A stretch of 64,000 nt of DNA from Dioscorea cayenensis subsp. rotundata (GCF_009730915.1 NC_052491.1:248001-312000); one strand, 5' to 3'. Numbered from the stretch's first letter, positions 47,679-59,067 are shown. Notes: generated by a model from the letters alone, not told the origin. A program made the numbers and translations.

Positions 47679-49036
47679 ATGCAACTAAGCCCTAGATGCT
47701 AAAATCACTTCAATGCTTCACTCCATTGCACTCGCAACTAAGCCCCACCAAAAGGTCATCCCTTAGCCCATTCACTCTACTATGGCCGCAAAGAACTCTT
47801 GCAATGTGGAGGTCGGATAGATCACACCGGAGGGGAAAGGGGATGCTCCGCTACCTCTCGACTCACAATCTCAACCCTCTCCAATCTAGCTTTGTCTAAC
47901 TCTCATGGTGTGTCACTCACTCACAAGAGTTACCAAGAAGAACTCTCAACACTAGTGTTACTTTAGGGGAGTATTCATACAATGAAGCATACAAGATTAG
48001 AATGCACAATAAACATCAATTAATTGAAAGCATAATAATGGGATTCAACGAAACAAATACATCCTAGGGTTCACAAATACCCAAGTACCCACTAGGGGTT
48101 TAGCTCTCTATCGAGCTAGATACAATCAGTGAAATCGAATATAAAAACAAAGCAACCATAGAAAACCCCATCGTTACTCATGGGGATGGTCTTGTGGAGA
48201 GTCCTCTACTCGTCGCAAGGGTCCCTTTGTCCAGCCTAGGATACACCTCGCCGGATCAGTGCGGACGAAAGCTCTCCCACTAACCTTCTTCAAAATGACG
48301 TGCAATGTCGGAGCTGTAGAACCTCTCCAAAGCCCTAGCCAATACCTCTCAAAATCCTAGCCGCACCCATCTCTCAAGTTGGGGAAAAGATGGAAAAAAG
48401 AATGCTGAAATCAGCATTTAAAGCGTTGAAATCGGGATTTCACACGCCCGTGTGAGAACCCCTGTGGATTTTTCACACGGGCGTGTTAAAATTCTACATG
48501 CCCGTGTGGATTCACTATTTTCCAGTTTTCTCGCCCGGCTGAGAACAGTGCTGGTACAGTAACCTTGCTATAGTTTTGCTATAGTACCCTACTACAGTGT
48601 TGGCCCAAAATACTCCCGAATCCATGCTTTCATCGAGGTAACGCAAACGGGCACACGTTTACATCGTGGATCGCTTTACTTCTTCAATAACGGACATGTT
48701 AGTGGAGATCTTATTCTATATGCTCAAGTCAGAATGCTTGAAAGTGACTGCCCTTGTACCCCTCCAAATAGTTGTGCTAACTCGAATACGAGGAGGTTCC
48801 CACACATTCCCGCATCTCGAACCCGACCTATGTCTTCGCGTTTGAACCTTACCAAGATTTCCTCTAAATTGGTGCATTACGACCCACATTGGCTTTTTTT
48901 CTCTCATATTCAGCCTCACAACCCTACCTGCATGAAAGTAACATAAATACACCCATATTAGCATTAAAACCTGAGAAAAGTAATTCTCAACACAAGGAAA
49001 GAACGCTTCGCATTCTTATAACACAAGTACTTATCA
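47679..49036 (-). repeat. 5' LTR of D2, truncated
   Basis: Begins inside the LTR (CCTAGATGCTAAAATCAC) and runs to TGATAAGTACTTGTG at 49036. Palindrome at 48440-48515, CTACAG-like cluster at 48550-48600. About 500 bp of the U5 side and the PBS are deleted. Confidence 0.88.
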
Positions 49037-49310
49037 GCACTCCCGTGCAAATATTCCCCATGGGCGTGGATCACTACTGGATAGTTCACAAGGGCTGATA
49101 CATGCCCCTGTGTATTCTCTGGATGGAGGAGAGCTCTTCTGTAGGGATCCACATGGGCGTGCAGAAAATACCCACGCCCGTGCTTTTGTCACAGGATCGC
49201 CCAAATGGGTGAGTCCACGCCCCTGTGCCTTCTCTAGACAAACTCACAGTGAAGATCCACAGGCGTTCGGAAATTCCACATGCCCATGCATTTTCTCTTG
49301 ATGGCTTAAA
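49037..49310 (-). repeat. Right part of the D palindrome array
   Basis: Resumes after D2 with CCCGTGCAAATATTCCCCATG, then CACGGGCG/CACGCCC units and the CTGCAGGCTCTGCAG palindrome at 49318-49333. Confidence 0.7.
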
Positions 49311-49565
49311 AAAACTCTGCAGGCTCTGCAGAAAATTATTGAACATGTATAAACACTCAGACCCTGCCCTACTATGCAAAATACACCAGTGAAACACGAG
49401 AAACTAGCTCTTACTACCAAAAATTTTGCCAAAACACATTTGAGCACAAGATGACACCAAAAACCCACAAGAAAATCACAATAAAAGCATCTAAAAATCA
49501 AGACACCGACACTCAAAGTCTTATTCATGCAAACACTAAACTAACAACTAAGAAAATAGTAAACG
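49311..49565 (-). other. D spacer
   Basis: AT-rich and colinear with 45061-45324. No gene. Confidence 0.4.
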
Positions 49566-49617
49566 CTTGGGTTGTCTCCAAAGAAGCGCTTGTTTAATGT
49601 CACTAAGCTTGATGTAC
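49566..49617 (-). other. Conserved double hairpin of D
   Basis: CTTTGGAGA...CCAAG (49566-49583) and TACATCA/TGACATT (49596-49617) on minus; both stems carry substitutions but the layout is kept. Confidence 0.6.
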
Positions 49618-49628
49618 CTTGTCTTACC

Positions 49629-51054
49629 TCACGGGGGCTCATAGATGAAGGTTTTCCTCTTACCCATGATATGAAAACACGATGAGCAAAGTCTCTTGAG
49701 GGTAGAGAGGAAGTTATCGGGCTTGGTACCACTTAACAATGGTTCATCCACCTTGTCCGGTTCTTGTGCATCTCTAACAGCCTTGGAGCATTTCTTGTGC
49801 TATCTCCTCGCCCTCTTTATCTTCCGGAGCACTTTCTTCATAATCCCCAGAGTAGATGGTACTTCTTCCTTTAGACCAAGCATTAACAATTCTTCGTTCT
49901 CCACCTCTTGGTCTAGCAACCCCTCGTATGGTTACGGATTGAATATTTCCTGCATATATTCATCAATTATCTTATTAGTAGTGTCAAGAAAGTAAAGAGT
50001 ATCATCAAAGTGAAGAGAATGTCGCATGGCATCAGTGAGGCGGTATGTGAGCTTATCATCTCCAACCCTCAGTGTGAACTCCCCGCCGTCCATGTTGATC
50101 AATGCCTTGGAAGTGCGCAAGAATGGGCTCCTAAGTATTAAAGGAACATCCGCATCGTCATCGACGTACAACACCATGAAATCTATAGGAAATATATACT
50201 TGTCAACTTTGACAAGCACATCTTCAATGATGCCCCTAGGATATCTCACGGTTCGGTCAGCCAATTGCAATGTCATCCGAGTGGGCCTAGGCTCTCCCAA
50301 GCCTAGCTTCTAAAAGAAGGAATATGGCATAACGTTGATACTGGCCCCTATTTTTTCCAATGCCATTTCTTCACCCAAGTTGCCAATGTTGCACGGAATG
50401 ATGAAGCTTCCTGGGTCTTTCTTCTTATTCGGCATATTCTTTTGTAAGACCACCGAGAAAGATGCATCTAGAATCACAGAGGCACTCTCCTCCAATTTCC
50501 TTTTGTTGGTCAACAAATCTTTCAAGAACTTGGCGTACCTTGGCATTTGGGATAATGCCTCAAAAAAGGGAATGTTTATATATAGTTGCCTAAAGAAACC
50601 CAGAAACTTCTTGTACTGCTCGTCCACTTGGTCATTCTCCAATCAAGAGGGATAAGGAATTCTTTGCTTGTAAGATGGGGGTGTCACCTTCTTCTCCTTG
50701 GTTGCTCCCTTCTCAACCTCTATGACCTCCAATGCTTTAACATTGGTCTTCTCACTTGGAAGCCTACCATCAAACTCATGACCACTTCTTAAAGTGATCG
50801 TCTTCAAATGCTCTCGTGGATTTGTCTCGATATTACTTAGCAAGCTTCCCTGTGGTCTTTCTGATAGAGAATTCATAATTTGCCGCACTTAATTTTCTAG
50901 GTTGTGCAATGAAGCACTGTGGTTGCAAAGTGTACCCTCGACCAATTGGAACTGTGTATCCGATAATTGCACAAATCTAGTCAAGGCTTTCTCTAAGTCG
51001 GTCATTCAGGTTTCCAAGCCAGACACTTCATTTTCCATGTTTGGGCTTGTTGTT
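49629..51054 (-). pseudogene. gag-pro C-terminal part of D, cut by element E
   Basis: Linker and protease in one minus-strand frame with in-frame stops: SLSERPQGSLLSNIETNPRE (50820-50880), LRSGHEFDGRLPSE, then EKIGASINVMPYSFF, where the catalytic Asp-Ser is lost. KLGLGEPRPTRMTLQLADR, VDKYIFPIDFMVL and LILRSPFLRTSKAL follow at 49932-50300. C-terminal KTFIYEPP-stop at 49629-49631. The knuckle and most of gag lie beyond E, outside the window. Confidence 0.82.
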
Positions 51055-52901
51055 TGATAAGTGCTTGTGCGATAAGAATGTGAAGTCTTCTTTCCTTATG
51101 ATGAGCATTACTTTTATAGGTTTTAACGCTAATATGTGTGTATTTATGTTATTTTCATGCAGATAGGGTTGTGAGGCAGAATATTAGAGAAAGAAGCTAA
51201 TATAGATCGTAAATGCACCATTTGGAGGAAATCTTGAGAAGGTTCAAACGCGAAGACATAAGTCGGGTTCGAAATGCGGGAATGTGTGCCAACCTCCTCG
51301 TATTCAAGTTAGCATAACGATTTTGAGGGGCACAAGGGCAGTCACATTCAAGCATTCTGGCTTGTGCATGTATAGCAGATCTCCACCAACATGTCCATTT
51401 TTGAAGAAGCAAAGCGATCTACGACATAAACGTGTGCCCATTTATGTTACCTCGATGAAAGCATGGATTCGGGAGTGTTTTGGGCCGGTATTGTAGCAGG
51501 GCACTGTAGCAAAACACTATAGTATGTACCATTTATAGCCAGCCGAAGAAGGATGAAAACAGAGAATCCACACGACCATGTGAAAAATCCACAGGGGCAC
51601 CCACAGGGGCGTGTGGATTCCCGATTCCGGCCATTTAAAAGCCAATTTCATCCCCGATTTCAGCATTCTTTTCTCTATCTTTTCCCCAACTTGAGTGAGG
51701 GCTTTAGCTAGGGTTTTGAAAGGTATTAGCTAGGTATTTGGAGAGTTTCTATGGCTCTGACATCGCACTCTGTTTGGAAGAAGGTTAGTGCGAGAGCTTT
51801 CATCGGCACCGATCCGGCGAGTTGTATCCTAGGCCATACTAATGGACCCTTGGATGAGTAGAGGACTCTCCACAAGACCATCGCCATGACTATCGAGGGG
51901 GTTTTCCATGGATTCTTTGCTTTTACATTTGATTTCATTGATTGTAATTAGCTCCATGGAGAGGTAAACCCCCTAGTGGGTACTTAGGTATTTGTGAACC
52001 CTAGGATGTATTTGTTTCATTGAACCACTTTATTATGATTTCAATTAATTTATGTTTTATTTGAGTTCCAATATTGAATTCTTGATTGTATGAATACTCC
52101 CTTAGAGTGACACTATGGTTGAGAGTTCTTGTTTGTAACCCTTGCGAGTGAGTGACACACCACGAGAGTTAGACAAATATATACATTGGAGAGGGTTGAG
52201 AGGGTAAGTCGAGAGGTAGCAGAGCGTCCCCTTTCCCCTCCAGTGTGATTTATTCTACCTCTATTTCCTCAAGTTCTTTATGGTCAGAGTAGAGTAAATG
52301 GGCTAAAGGATGACCTTTTGCTGGGGTTTAGTTGCGGGTGCAACGGAGTGAAGCGTTGAAGTGATTTTAGCACCTAGGGCTTAATTATGGCTAGGGACCT
52401 TCCACCTGGACCAAAGGGTTAGGTCTACATCTAGGAAGAGGATTTATCACTTGGAGTCCCTAGAACTCATTGTAATTCTATGCGAGTGCGAAGTTGAGAT
52501 GTTATTCAATTTCTCCTCCTGGACATGTATAGAGTTAGGCATGGTTGACCTTAGATTTGGGACCATGTATTTAAGGATCTCCATAACTCATTATTGCATC
52601 AGTTAGAAAGTATAATAGAGTGTTCTTGCACTTGAAACGATTGTCCTAGGTGGAACAATAGCCGGGTATCCCATTTATATCGATTGCCTTACTTCTCCTT
52701 TAATCATGCTCTCTTTCTTGTTCTTTTACTTTTGTTATTTCACATCTTGTCACACATATCACTATTCATCTTTCACTTAGTTAAGAAACAATTTAAGTGT
52801 TTTTATTCCCTACTCCCTGTGGATACGATATCTCACTAATCTGGGATTTATTACTTTGATAAACCCATGCACTTGCGGGACATACACAAAGGACGGTGTC
52901 A
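51055..52901 (+). repeat. 5' LTR of E (1847 bp)
   Basis: TGATAAGTGC...AGGACGGTGTCA. TGTAGCAGGGCACTGTAGC cluster (51490-51530), palindrome region (51568-51625) and TTTAAAAG near 51635. The right end is a slight variant between A1 and A3. Confidence 0.9.
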
Positions 52902-52907
52902 AGTTTT

Positions 52908-52925
52908 TGGCGCCGTTGCAGGGGA
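52908..52925 (+). other. Primer binding site, tRNA-Asp type (E)
   Basis: TGGCGCCGTTGCAGGGGA, 17 of 18 matches; the best-preserved PBS in the window. Confidence 0.92.
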
Positions 52926-53050
52926 GTAGATGTTTAGAGATACTTTGCACTTTGTTTTCTTAGCTATTTATTCATTCATTCTAGTTCATTTCTTCTTATT
53001 CTATCATCATTTTGATTTCTTTTTCTTTCTTTTTGGTGCAGCTCCAGGTT

Positions 53051-55573
53051 ATGACATGAGGGAACCCCTCAATATTGATTGAAGGAGATGCCGAGCTTGA
53101 ATGTACAATTAGAAGAAAAGGGAAAGAACCTGTGCAAGAACCATCTAATCTATCTGATTTGGAAGTAGAAGAATCTGAAAACATGGTTGAACAGAATGAG
53201 CAACAACGGACATTATCCGATTATCCCAGACCTTCAGTATTTGGGACACAATCGAGTATTGTGCGTCCCCTGATTACAGCTCAGAACTTCGAGCTAAAGC
53301 CGGCATTCATCCACATGTTGCAGCAATCCACGCAGTTCAATGGTTTGGCCAATGAGGATTCAAACAGTCATATAGAGAACTTTCTCAAGGTGTGTGATAT
53401 GCTTAAGATAAACAGGGTGACAGACGATGCCATCAAGTTGAGAGCCTTCCCATTTTCCTTAAAGGGGAGAGTGAAGCAGTGGCTACACTCATTACCTAGA
53501 GCATCGATTACCACATAGGATGAGTTGGTAGAAGCTTTTCTGGCCCATTATTTACCTCTTGGAAAATCTGCAAAGCTTAGAAATGAGATATCATCCTTTG
53601 TTCAGTCAGAATTGGAGTCTCTATTTGAGACGTGGGAATGGTTCAAGGAGCTCCTAAGAAAGTGCCCGCAACACGAATTCCCATAGTGGATGATTTTTCA
53701 GACCTTTTACAACGGGTTGAATCCGAGTACAAGGAAACTCTTGGATCTGGCAGTAGGAGGTACCATAGGTAGCAAGACCCCCGGTGAGGCCCATCAACTA
53801 ATTGAAGAAATGGGGTTAAATAGCTACCAATGGAATGCTAGAGAGAAGAAAAAGGTGGCCGGGCTCCATGAGATAGATGCAGTAACTTCATTGGCGGCTC
53901 AAGTGGAATCATTGAGTAAGAAGTTAGATCTTTTAACTTCGAATAAAGTGGCGGCTGTGACTACTTACACCGGGTGTGGTGAAGCTCATGCTCCCTCCGA
54001 TTACCCAATTTCTATTGATGATGCATCTTCGGTTGAGAATGTCGATTTTGTAGCTAATGCAATGAGGAACCAAGGGAATCCATATACCAACACTTACAAT
54101 CCGTGTTGGAAGAATCATCCCAATTTTTTGTGGATCAACCAAGGTCCACAAAAGGCCATGGGGCCACCGGGTTTCCAACAACAACAAGCCCCAAACATGA
54201 AAAACCGAGTTTCGGGTTTGGAGACCCGAATGACTGATTTAGAGAAGGTCTTGACTAGGTTTGAGCAATCGTCAGATACAAGGTTTCAATCAGTCGAGGC
54301 AACACTTCGCAACCACGCCACCTCTTTGTACAATCTTGAAAATCAAGTAGGGCAGATTTCTCTATCGGAAAGGCCACATGGAAGCTTGCCGAGTAATACT
54401 GAGACTAATCCTAGAGAGCATGTGAAGGCGATCACTTTGAGAAGTGGTCGTGAGGTTGAAGGTAGGCTTCCAAGTGAGAGGCCCAATGAACACACACCCG
54501 AGGTTATAGAGGTTGAGTAGGGAGCAAGCAAAGAGAAGGAGGTGGCACACTCACCTTTCAATCCAAGAATCCCTTATCCTTCTAGATTTAAGAATGACCA
54601 AGTGAATGAAGAGTACAAGAAGTTCCTGAGTTTGTTCAAGCAACTCCACATCAATATTCCTTTTGTTGTGGCATTGGTCCAAATGCCTAACTATGCAAAA
54701 TTCTTAAAGGACTTGTTGACTAACAAGAGGAAGTTAGAGGAGAGTGTTTTAGTGATCTTAGATGCTTCTTGCTCGGTGGTGTTACAAAAGAACATGCCGA
54801 ACAAGAAGAAATACCGGGGAAGCTTCATCATTCTGTGTAATATTGGCAATTTGAGTGAAGAAATGGCATTGGCGGACTCAGGGGCCAATATCAACATCAT
54901 GCCATACATCATGCCATACAAGCCTAGACCCACTCAGATGACTTTGCAATTGGCAGATCGAATGGTGAGACATTCGAGGAGTATCATCGAAGATGTGCTT
55001 ATCAAGGTGGACAAGTACATTTTTCCAATAGATTTTGTGGTGCTAGACGTCGATGAGGATGCGGAAGTACCTTTGATACTTGGGAGACCGTTCTTGCAGA
55101 CTTCCAAGGCATTGATTGACATGGACGGCGGGAAGTTAACATTGAGAATTGGAAATGACATGCTCACATATCGCCTTGCTGAAGCTATGTGGCATTCTCT
55201 TGATTTTGATGATACTTTATATTTTCTAGAGACTATAGATGAGATTGTTGATGAATACATGCAGGAAATGTTCAATCCGGACCCGTACGAGGGTTTGTTC
55301 TACCAAGAGATGGAAAATGAAGAAGTTTTGATGCTTGGTTCGACTGAAGAAGTACCATGTACTCCAGGGATCCTAAAGAAGGTGCTCCGGAAGATTAATA
55401 GGGTGAGGAGACACCACAGAAAATGCTCCAAGGCTGTTCGAGACACGTGTGAACTGAACAAATTGGATGCACCATTGCTAGGTGGTCCCAAGCCCGATAA
55501 CTCCCCTTCTACCTTCAAGAGACTTTGTTCATCATGCTTTCAAGCTATGGGTAAGAGTGTAACCTTCATGTAG
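53051..55573 (+). pseudogene. gag-pro polyprotein of E, single frame with four stops
   Basis: ATG 53051 follows a pyrimidine tract and CTCCAG. The whole stretch of about 840 codons stays in one frame. Stops are TGA at 53057 (CGA in sister copies), TAG at 53516 (TGG), TAG at about 53684 (GAG) and TAG at 54518 (GAG). Gag: NFELKPAFIHMLQQ, RAFPFSLKGRVKQWLHSLP, LESLFETWEWFKELLRKCPQ, FYNGLNPSTRKLLD, PGEAHQLIEEMGLN. Zinc knuckle TGCGEAHAPSDYP has lost its last cysteine. A coiled-coil-like VSGLETRMTDLEKVLTRFEQ leads to the linker. The protease DSGANINIMPY keeps DSG, followed by VDKYIFPIDFVVLDVDED and LILGRPFLQTSKALIDMDGG. A duplicated MPYIMPY marks a small deletion. The acidic tail ends at the stop of 55573. 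Confidence 0.9.
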
Positions 55574-55597
55574 GAATGCCCGTGAGGAAAGACGAGG

Positions 55598-55650
55598 TAC
55601 GTCAAGCTTAGTGACGTAAAACAAGCGCTTCTTGGGAGGCAACCCCCAAG
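55598..55650 (+). other. Conserved double hairpin of E
   Basis: TACGTCA (55598-55604) with TGACGTA (55612-55618), a perfect 7-bp pair with 7-base loop. CTTGGGAGG...CCCAAG at 55631-55650. Best-preserved example. Confidence 0.75.
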
Positions 55651-55930
55651 TGTTTGTTGTTTTCTTAGTTAGTAATTTAGTGTTTGCACGAATAAAGTGT
55701 GTAGTGTTTGTGTCTTTATTTTTAGATGCTTTTGCTATGATTTTATAGTTCGTTTTAATTTCATCGTGTGTTTTTAATAAGGATTTACTGAATTTTTTGT
55801 CGTTTGAGCTATCTCTCATGTTTTTTGCTTGTATAGTTTGCATAATATGGCAGGCTCTGAGTGTGTAAACATGTTCAAGAATTTTCTGCAGAGCCTGCAT
55901 CGTTTTTAAGGTATCCAGGGAAAACACACA
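55651..55930 (+). other. E spacer up to the array edge
   Basis: Colinear with 12988-13205. Ends in CTGCAGAGCCTGCA and GGGAAAACACACA, where the palindrome array should begin; LTR G inserted there. Confidence 0.6.
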
Positions 55931-56529
55931 TGACACGTCCGTATATGCATGTAAACCGCAAGTGCATGGGTGTTGAAGTAATAATCCCTGATGAGTGGGT
56001 ATCGTATCCACAGAGAGTATCGAATAAAGACACTTAAGTTGTTTGTTAACTAATGTGGAAGATGAATAGTGATATGTGTGACAAGATTCAACTCTCAAAA
56101 GTAAAAACAACAAGAAAGAGAGGACAAGTATAAGGTAAGGCAATTGATAAAGATGGGGTACCCGGATATTGTTCCACCTAGGACAATCGTTTCAAGTGCA
56201 CGAAACCTCTATTATGCTTCCTAATTAATACAATAGTGAGTCCTGGAAATCCTTAATTGCATAGTCCCAAATCTAAGGTCAACCATGCCTAACTCTATAC
56301 ATGTCCTGGAGGAGAAATCAAAAAATCTCAACACCTCGCACTCGTATAGAATTGCAATAAGCTCTAGGGATTCCAAATGATAAACTCTATTCCTATGTAT
56401 AGATCTAACCCTTTGGTCCAAGTGAAAGATCTGTAGCCACAATTAAACCCTAGATGCTAAAATCACTTCAACGCTTCATTCCGTTGCACTCACAACTAAG
56501 GCCCAGCGAAAGCACATCCCTTAGCCCAT
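55931..56529 (-). mobile_element. G: fragment of an A1 LTR inserted in E, cut by F
   Basis: The minus strand ends ...CGGACGTGTCA at 55931. About 600 bp of the U5 side are present, up to TTAGCCCAT at 56529, where F starts. The rest must lie right of F. It could be a solo LTR or the 3' LTR of a minus element. Confidence 0.85.
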
Positions 56530-58300
56530 TGACAAGATCCCCTTGCGTATATCCCGCAAGTGCATGGGTTTGTCGAAGTAATAATCCCAGATGAGAGGAT
56601 ATCAAATCCACAGGGAGTAGGGAATAAAAAAACTTAATCCACTTCTTAGCTATGTGAAAGATCAGTAGTGATAAGTGTGACAATGATTCAATTCTCAAAA
56701 GTAAAAGCAACAAGTAAGAGAGCACGAATAAAGAAAGAGGTAAGGCAATCAATAAAGATGGGGTACTTTTATAATGCTCCGATTAGGACAATCGTTTCAA
56801 GTGCAAGAACCCTTTATTATGCTTCCTAATCAATGCAACGGTGAGTCGTGGAAATCGTTAAATACATAGTCCCAAATCTAAGGTCAACTATGCCTAACTC
56901 TATACATGTCCCGGAGGAGAGATTAGACAACCTCTCAACATCGCACTCGAATAGAGTTGCAATGACCTCGCACTCTATACATGTCTAGGGGGAAGGTCCC
57001 TAACCATGATTAACCCCTACATACTAAGATCAACTCAACGCTTCACTCCGTTGCACGCGCAACTAAGCCCCAGCGGAGGGTCATCCCATAGACCATTCAC
57101 TCTATTATGGCCGCAAAGAAATCAAGGAACGGAGGTAGAATCTATCACGTCGGAGGGGAAAGGGGACGCTCCTGTACCTCTTGACTCACCCTCTCAACCC
57201 TCTCCAACCTAGCTTTGTCTAACGCTCGTGGTGTGTCACTCACTCACAAGGTTACCAATAAGAACTCTCAACCCTAGTGTCACCCTAGGGGAAATGTTCA
57301 TACAATCAAGCATTCAAAGTTGGAACTCACAATAAACATCAATTTATTGAAAGCATAATAAAGAAGTTCAATAAAACGAATACATCCTAGGGTTCACAAT
57401 CACCCAAGTACCCACTAGGGGTTTAGCTCTCCATGGAGCTAAGTACAATCAAAGAAATAGAATGTAAAAGCAATGAATCCATAGAGAAACCCCCTCGATA
57501 GTCATGTCGATGGTCTTGTGGAAAGTCCTCTACTCGTCGTCCATGGATTCCCTTTTTCGGTATAGGATACGCCTTGACGGAAGCTCCCCTACCAACCTTC
57601 TTCCAAAGGAATGACGATATCGGAGCCGTATAACCTCTCCAAATCCCTAGCCAAACCCCTCTCTCAAGTTGGTGAAAAGATGGAGAAAAGAATGCTGTAA
57701 TCGGGGCTGAATTGGCTTTAAATAGGGCTGGAATCACGAATCCACACGCCCCTGTAGGCGCCCCTGTGGAATTTCCACACCGGCGTTGGTAATTTCGACA
57801 CGCCCGTGTGGATTCTCTGGTATTATGATTTTCGGCCGGCTGTGAACAGTGCTGCTACAGTACTTTTACTACAATACCTGGCCTAAAATACTTCCCGAAT
57901 CCATACTTTCATCGAGGTGACATAAACGGGCACACGTTCACGTCGTGGATCGCTTTGCTTCTTTAATGACGGACAAGTTGGTGGAGATCTTGTTCTATGT
58001 GCATAAGTCAGAATGCTTGAGTGTGACTACCCTTGTGCCCCTCCAAATGGTTGTGCTAACTCAAATACGAGGAGGTTGGCACACACTCTAGCATCTCACA
58101 CCCGACCTATGCTTCGCGTTTGAATCTTGGCAAGATTTCCTCCAAAATCGGTGAATTATGATCCACATTGGTTTCTTTCCTTCATACTCGGCCTCACAAC
58201 CCTACCTGCGTAAATGTAACATAAAAACACACATATTAGTGTAAAAACATGACAAAAGTAACATAAAAACACACATATTAGTGTAGAAACACACTTATCA
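56530..58300 (-). repeat. 3' LTR of F (1771 bp)
   Basis: ...GATCTTGTCA at 56530 and TGATAAGTGTG at 58300. A ~45-bp direct duplication (ACATAAAAACACACATATTAG) lies near its outer edge (58215-58290). Palindrome at 57742-57815. Confidence 0.87.
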
Positions 58301-58504
58301 AACTCCCCCACACTTAAGCTTTTGCTTGTCCTCAAGCAAAAATTAAACATTATGTGCATCAATAAAGAAAATATTGAAAGTTCTTGGCCTTAGGTTCACC
58401 AAAGTATACAAAGAGAACATTCTACAAGTAAGGGAAATTTCAACACTAAATATGAAAAATCAAAGCTCTAGCTAAAAACATGAATCAAAAAGGACAACAT
58501 ACCC
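58301..58504 (-). other. PPT and 3' region of F
   Basis: The minus strand reads CTTAAGTGTGGGGGAGTT next to the LTR. No gene in the rest. Confidence 0.7.
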
Positions 58505-58690
58505 AAAATCTAAAGTAGCCCTTTCCAAAGCGGCCGCTAAGGTGGCTTTCACACTTTTGAGGTGGTAGCTCTTTCTACCGGAGTGGTAGCTTTCACTCAT
58601 CCTATGAGATAGCTCTTTCTCTCATGAGGGCATAGCTAGTATCCAACTTATGAGAGTACCTTCATACTTCATAGGTGGTAGCTCTTTCCA
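58505..58690 (-). repeat. GGTAGC repeat cluster of F
   Basis: Six or so GTGGTAGCTC/AGTAGCCC copies and a GCGGCCGC site near 58540, in the same order as D and D2. Confidence 0.6.
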
Positions 58691-59025
58691 CCCAACAAGC
58701 ACAAATAAACAATAAAACTATTTTGTTCTTTCTTTTCATTTATTTATTTTTATTTTTTATTTTTTTACACAAAACACAACTATAGCTAGTCCCTTTAACA
58801 TCGAACATGAGTTTCCAAAAGAGTTCAAAGAGTGAGTAGTGCAACAAATGTCAATTGGGTAAAAATTCCTAGAAATTTAAGTAAAAACTAGAGCATGAAG
58901 ACATTTTAATGTTAAAAATTCTCCTAAACTCAAGAATACAATTAATGCAACTAAGGTGAACCACCATTGGCTATGTGAGCATGTATATCAATCAAGAACA
59001 ATAGAAACGATGTGTGCACTATGAA
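58691..59025 (-). other. F non-coding stretch
   Basis: T-rich run near 58735-58770; otherwise featureless and colinear with 42246-42595. Confidence 0.4.
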
Positions 59026-59067
59026 ACTCCCCCCCACACTTAAGTTGTACATTGTCCTCAATGTACA
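59026..59067 (-). other. Second PPT and 9-bp stem-loop of F
   Basis: TGTACATTG (59046-59054) with CAATGTACA (59059-59067). On minus it is followed by CTTAAGTGTGGGGGGGAG, identical in core to the terminal PPT. Confidence 0.65.

Larger units (their letters stand above)
39860..49036 (-). mobile_element. Element D2: family-A1 element nested in D (9177 bp)
   Basis: Target sides GCACG (39855-39859) and GCACT (49037-49041), a duplication with one later change. Minus strand: 3' LTR 39860-41739, PPT, repeat cluster, stem-loop with second PPT, ORF1-like gene with internal deletion, array, double hairpin, gag-pro. A deletion then joins gag at about 47678 to the middle of the 5' LTR, removing the gag start, leader, PBS and LTR end. 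Confidence 0.9.
28664..51054 (-). mobile_element. Element D: family-A element (A3 end), inserted in the B2 gag and carrying five younger insertions
   Basis: Minus strand. 3' LTR 28664-30535, then PPT, repeat cluster, stem-loop, ORF1-like gene, palindrome array, double hairpin, protease and part of gag, up to 51054 where element E entered. Its gag start, PBS and 5' LTR must lie right of the window. The left target side is TCTGT, which in B1 (near 6055) is a continuous CATCTGTCACTC. Insertions inside D: 30999-32274, 32613-34169, 34419-35884, 37904-39666 and 39860-49036. Confidence 0.85.
51055..55930 (+). mobile_element. Element E: family-A element inserted in the D gag; interrupted by G
   Basis: 5' LTR 51055-52901, PBS 52908-52925, leader, gag-pro 53051-55573, double hairpin, spacer, cut at 55931 by LTR G. 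The left target side is TTGTT; D2 near 46775 has the uninterrupted CCTTGTTGTTGG. ORF1, PPT and 3' LTR must lie outside the window. Confidence 0.88.

Noticed and set aside
52908..52925. tRNA-Asp sequence
   Set aside because: Only the 18 bases complementary to the tRNA 3' end are present; it is the primer binding site, not a tRNA gene.
55532..56143. 203-codon minus-strand frame
   Set aside because: It crosses the hairpins, the spacer and the boundary with LTR G, so it is a chance fusion of unrelated pieces.
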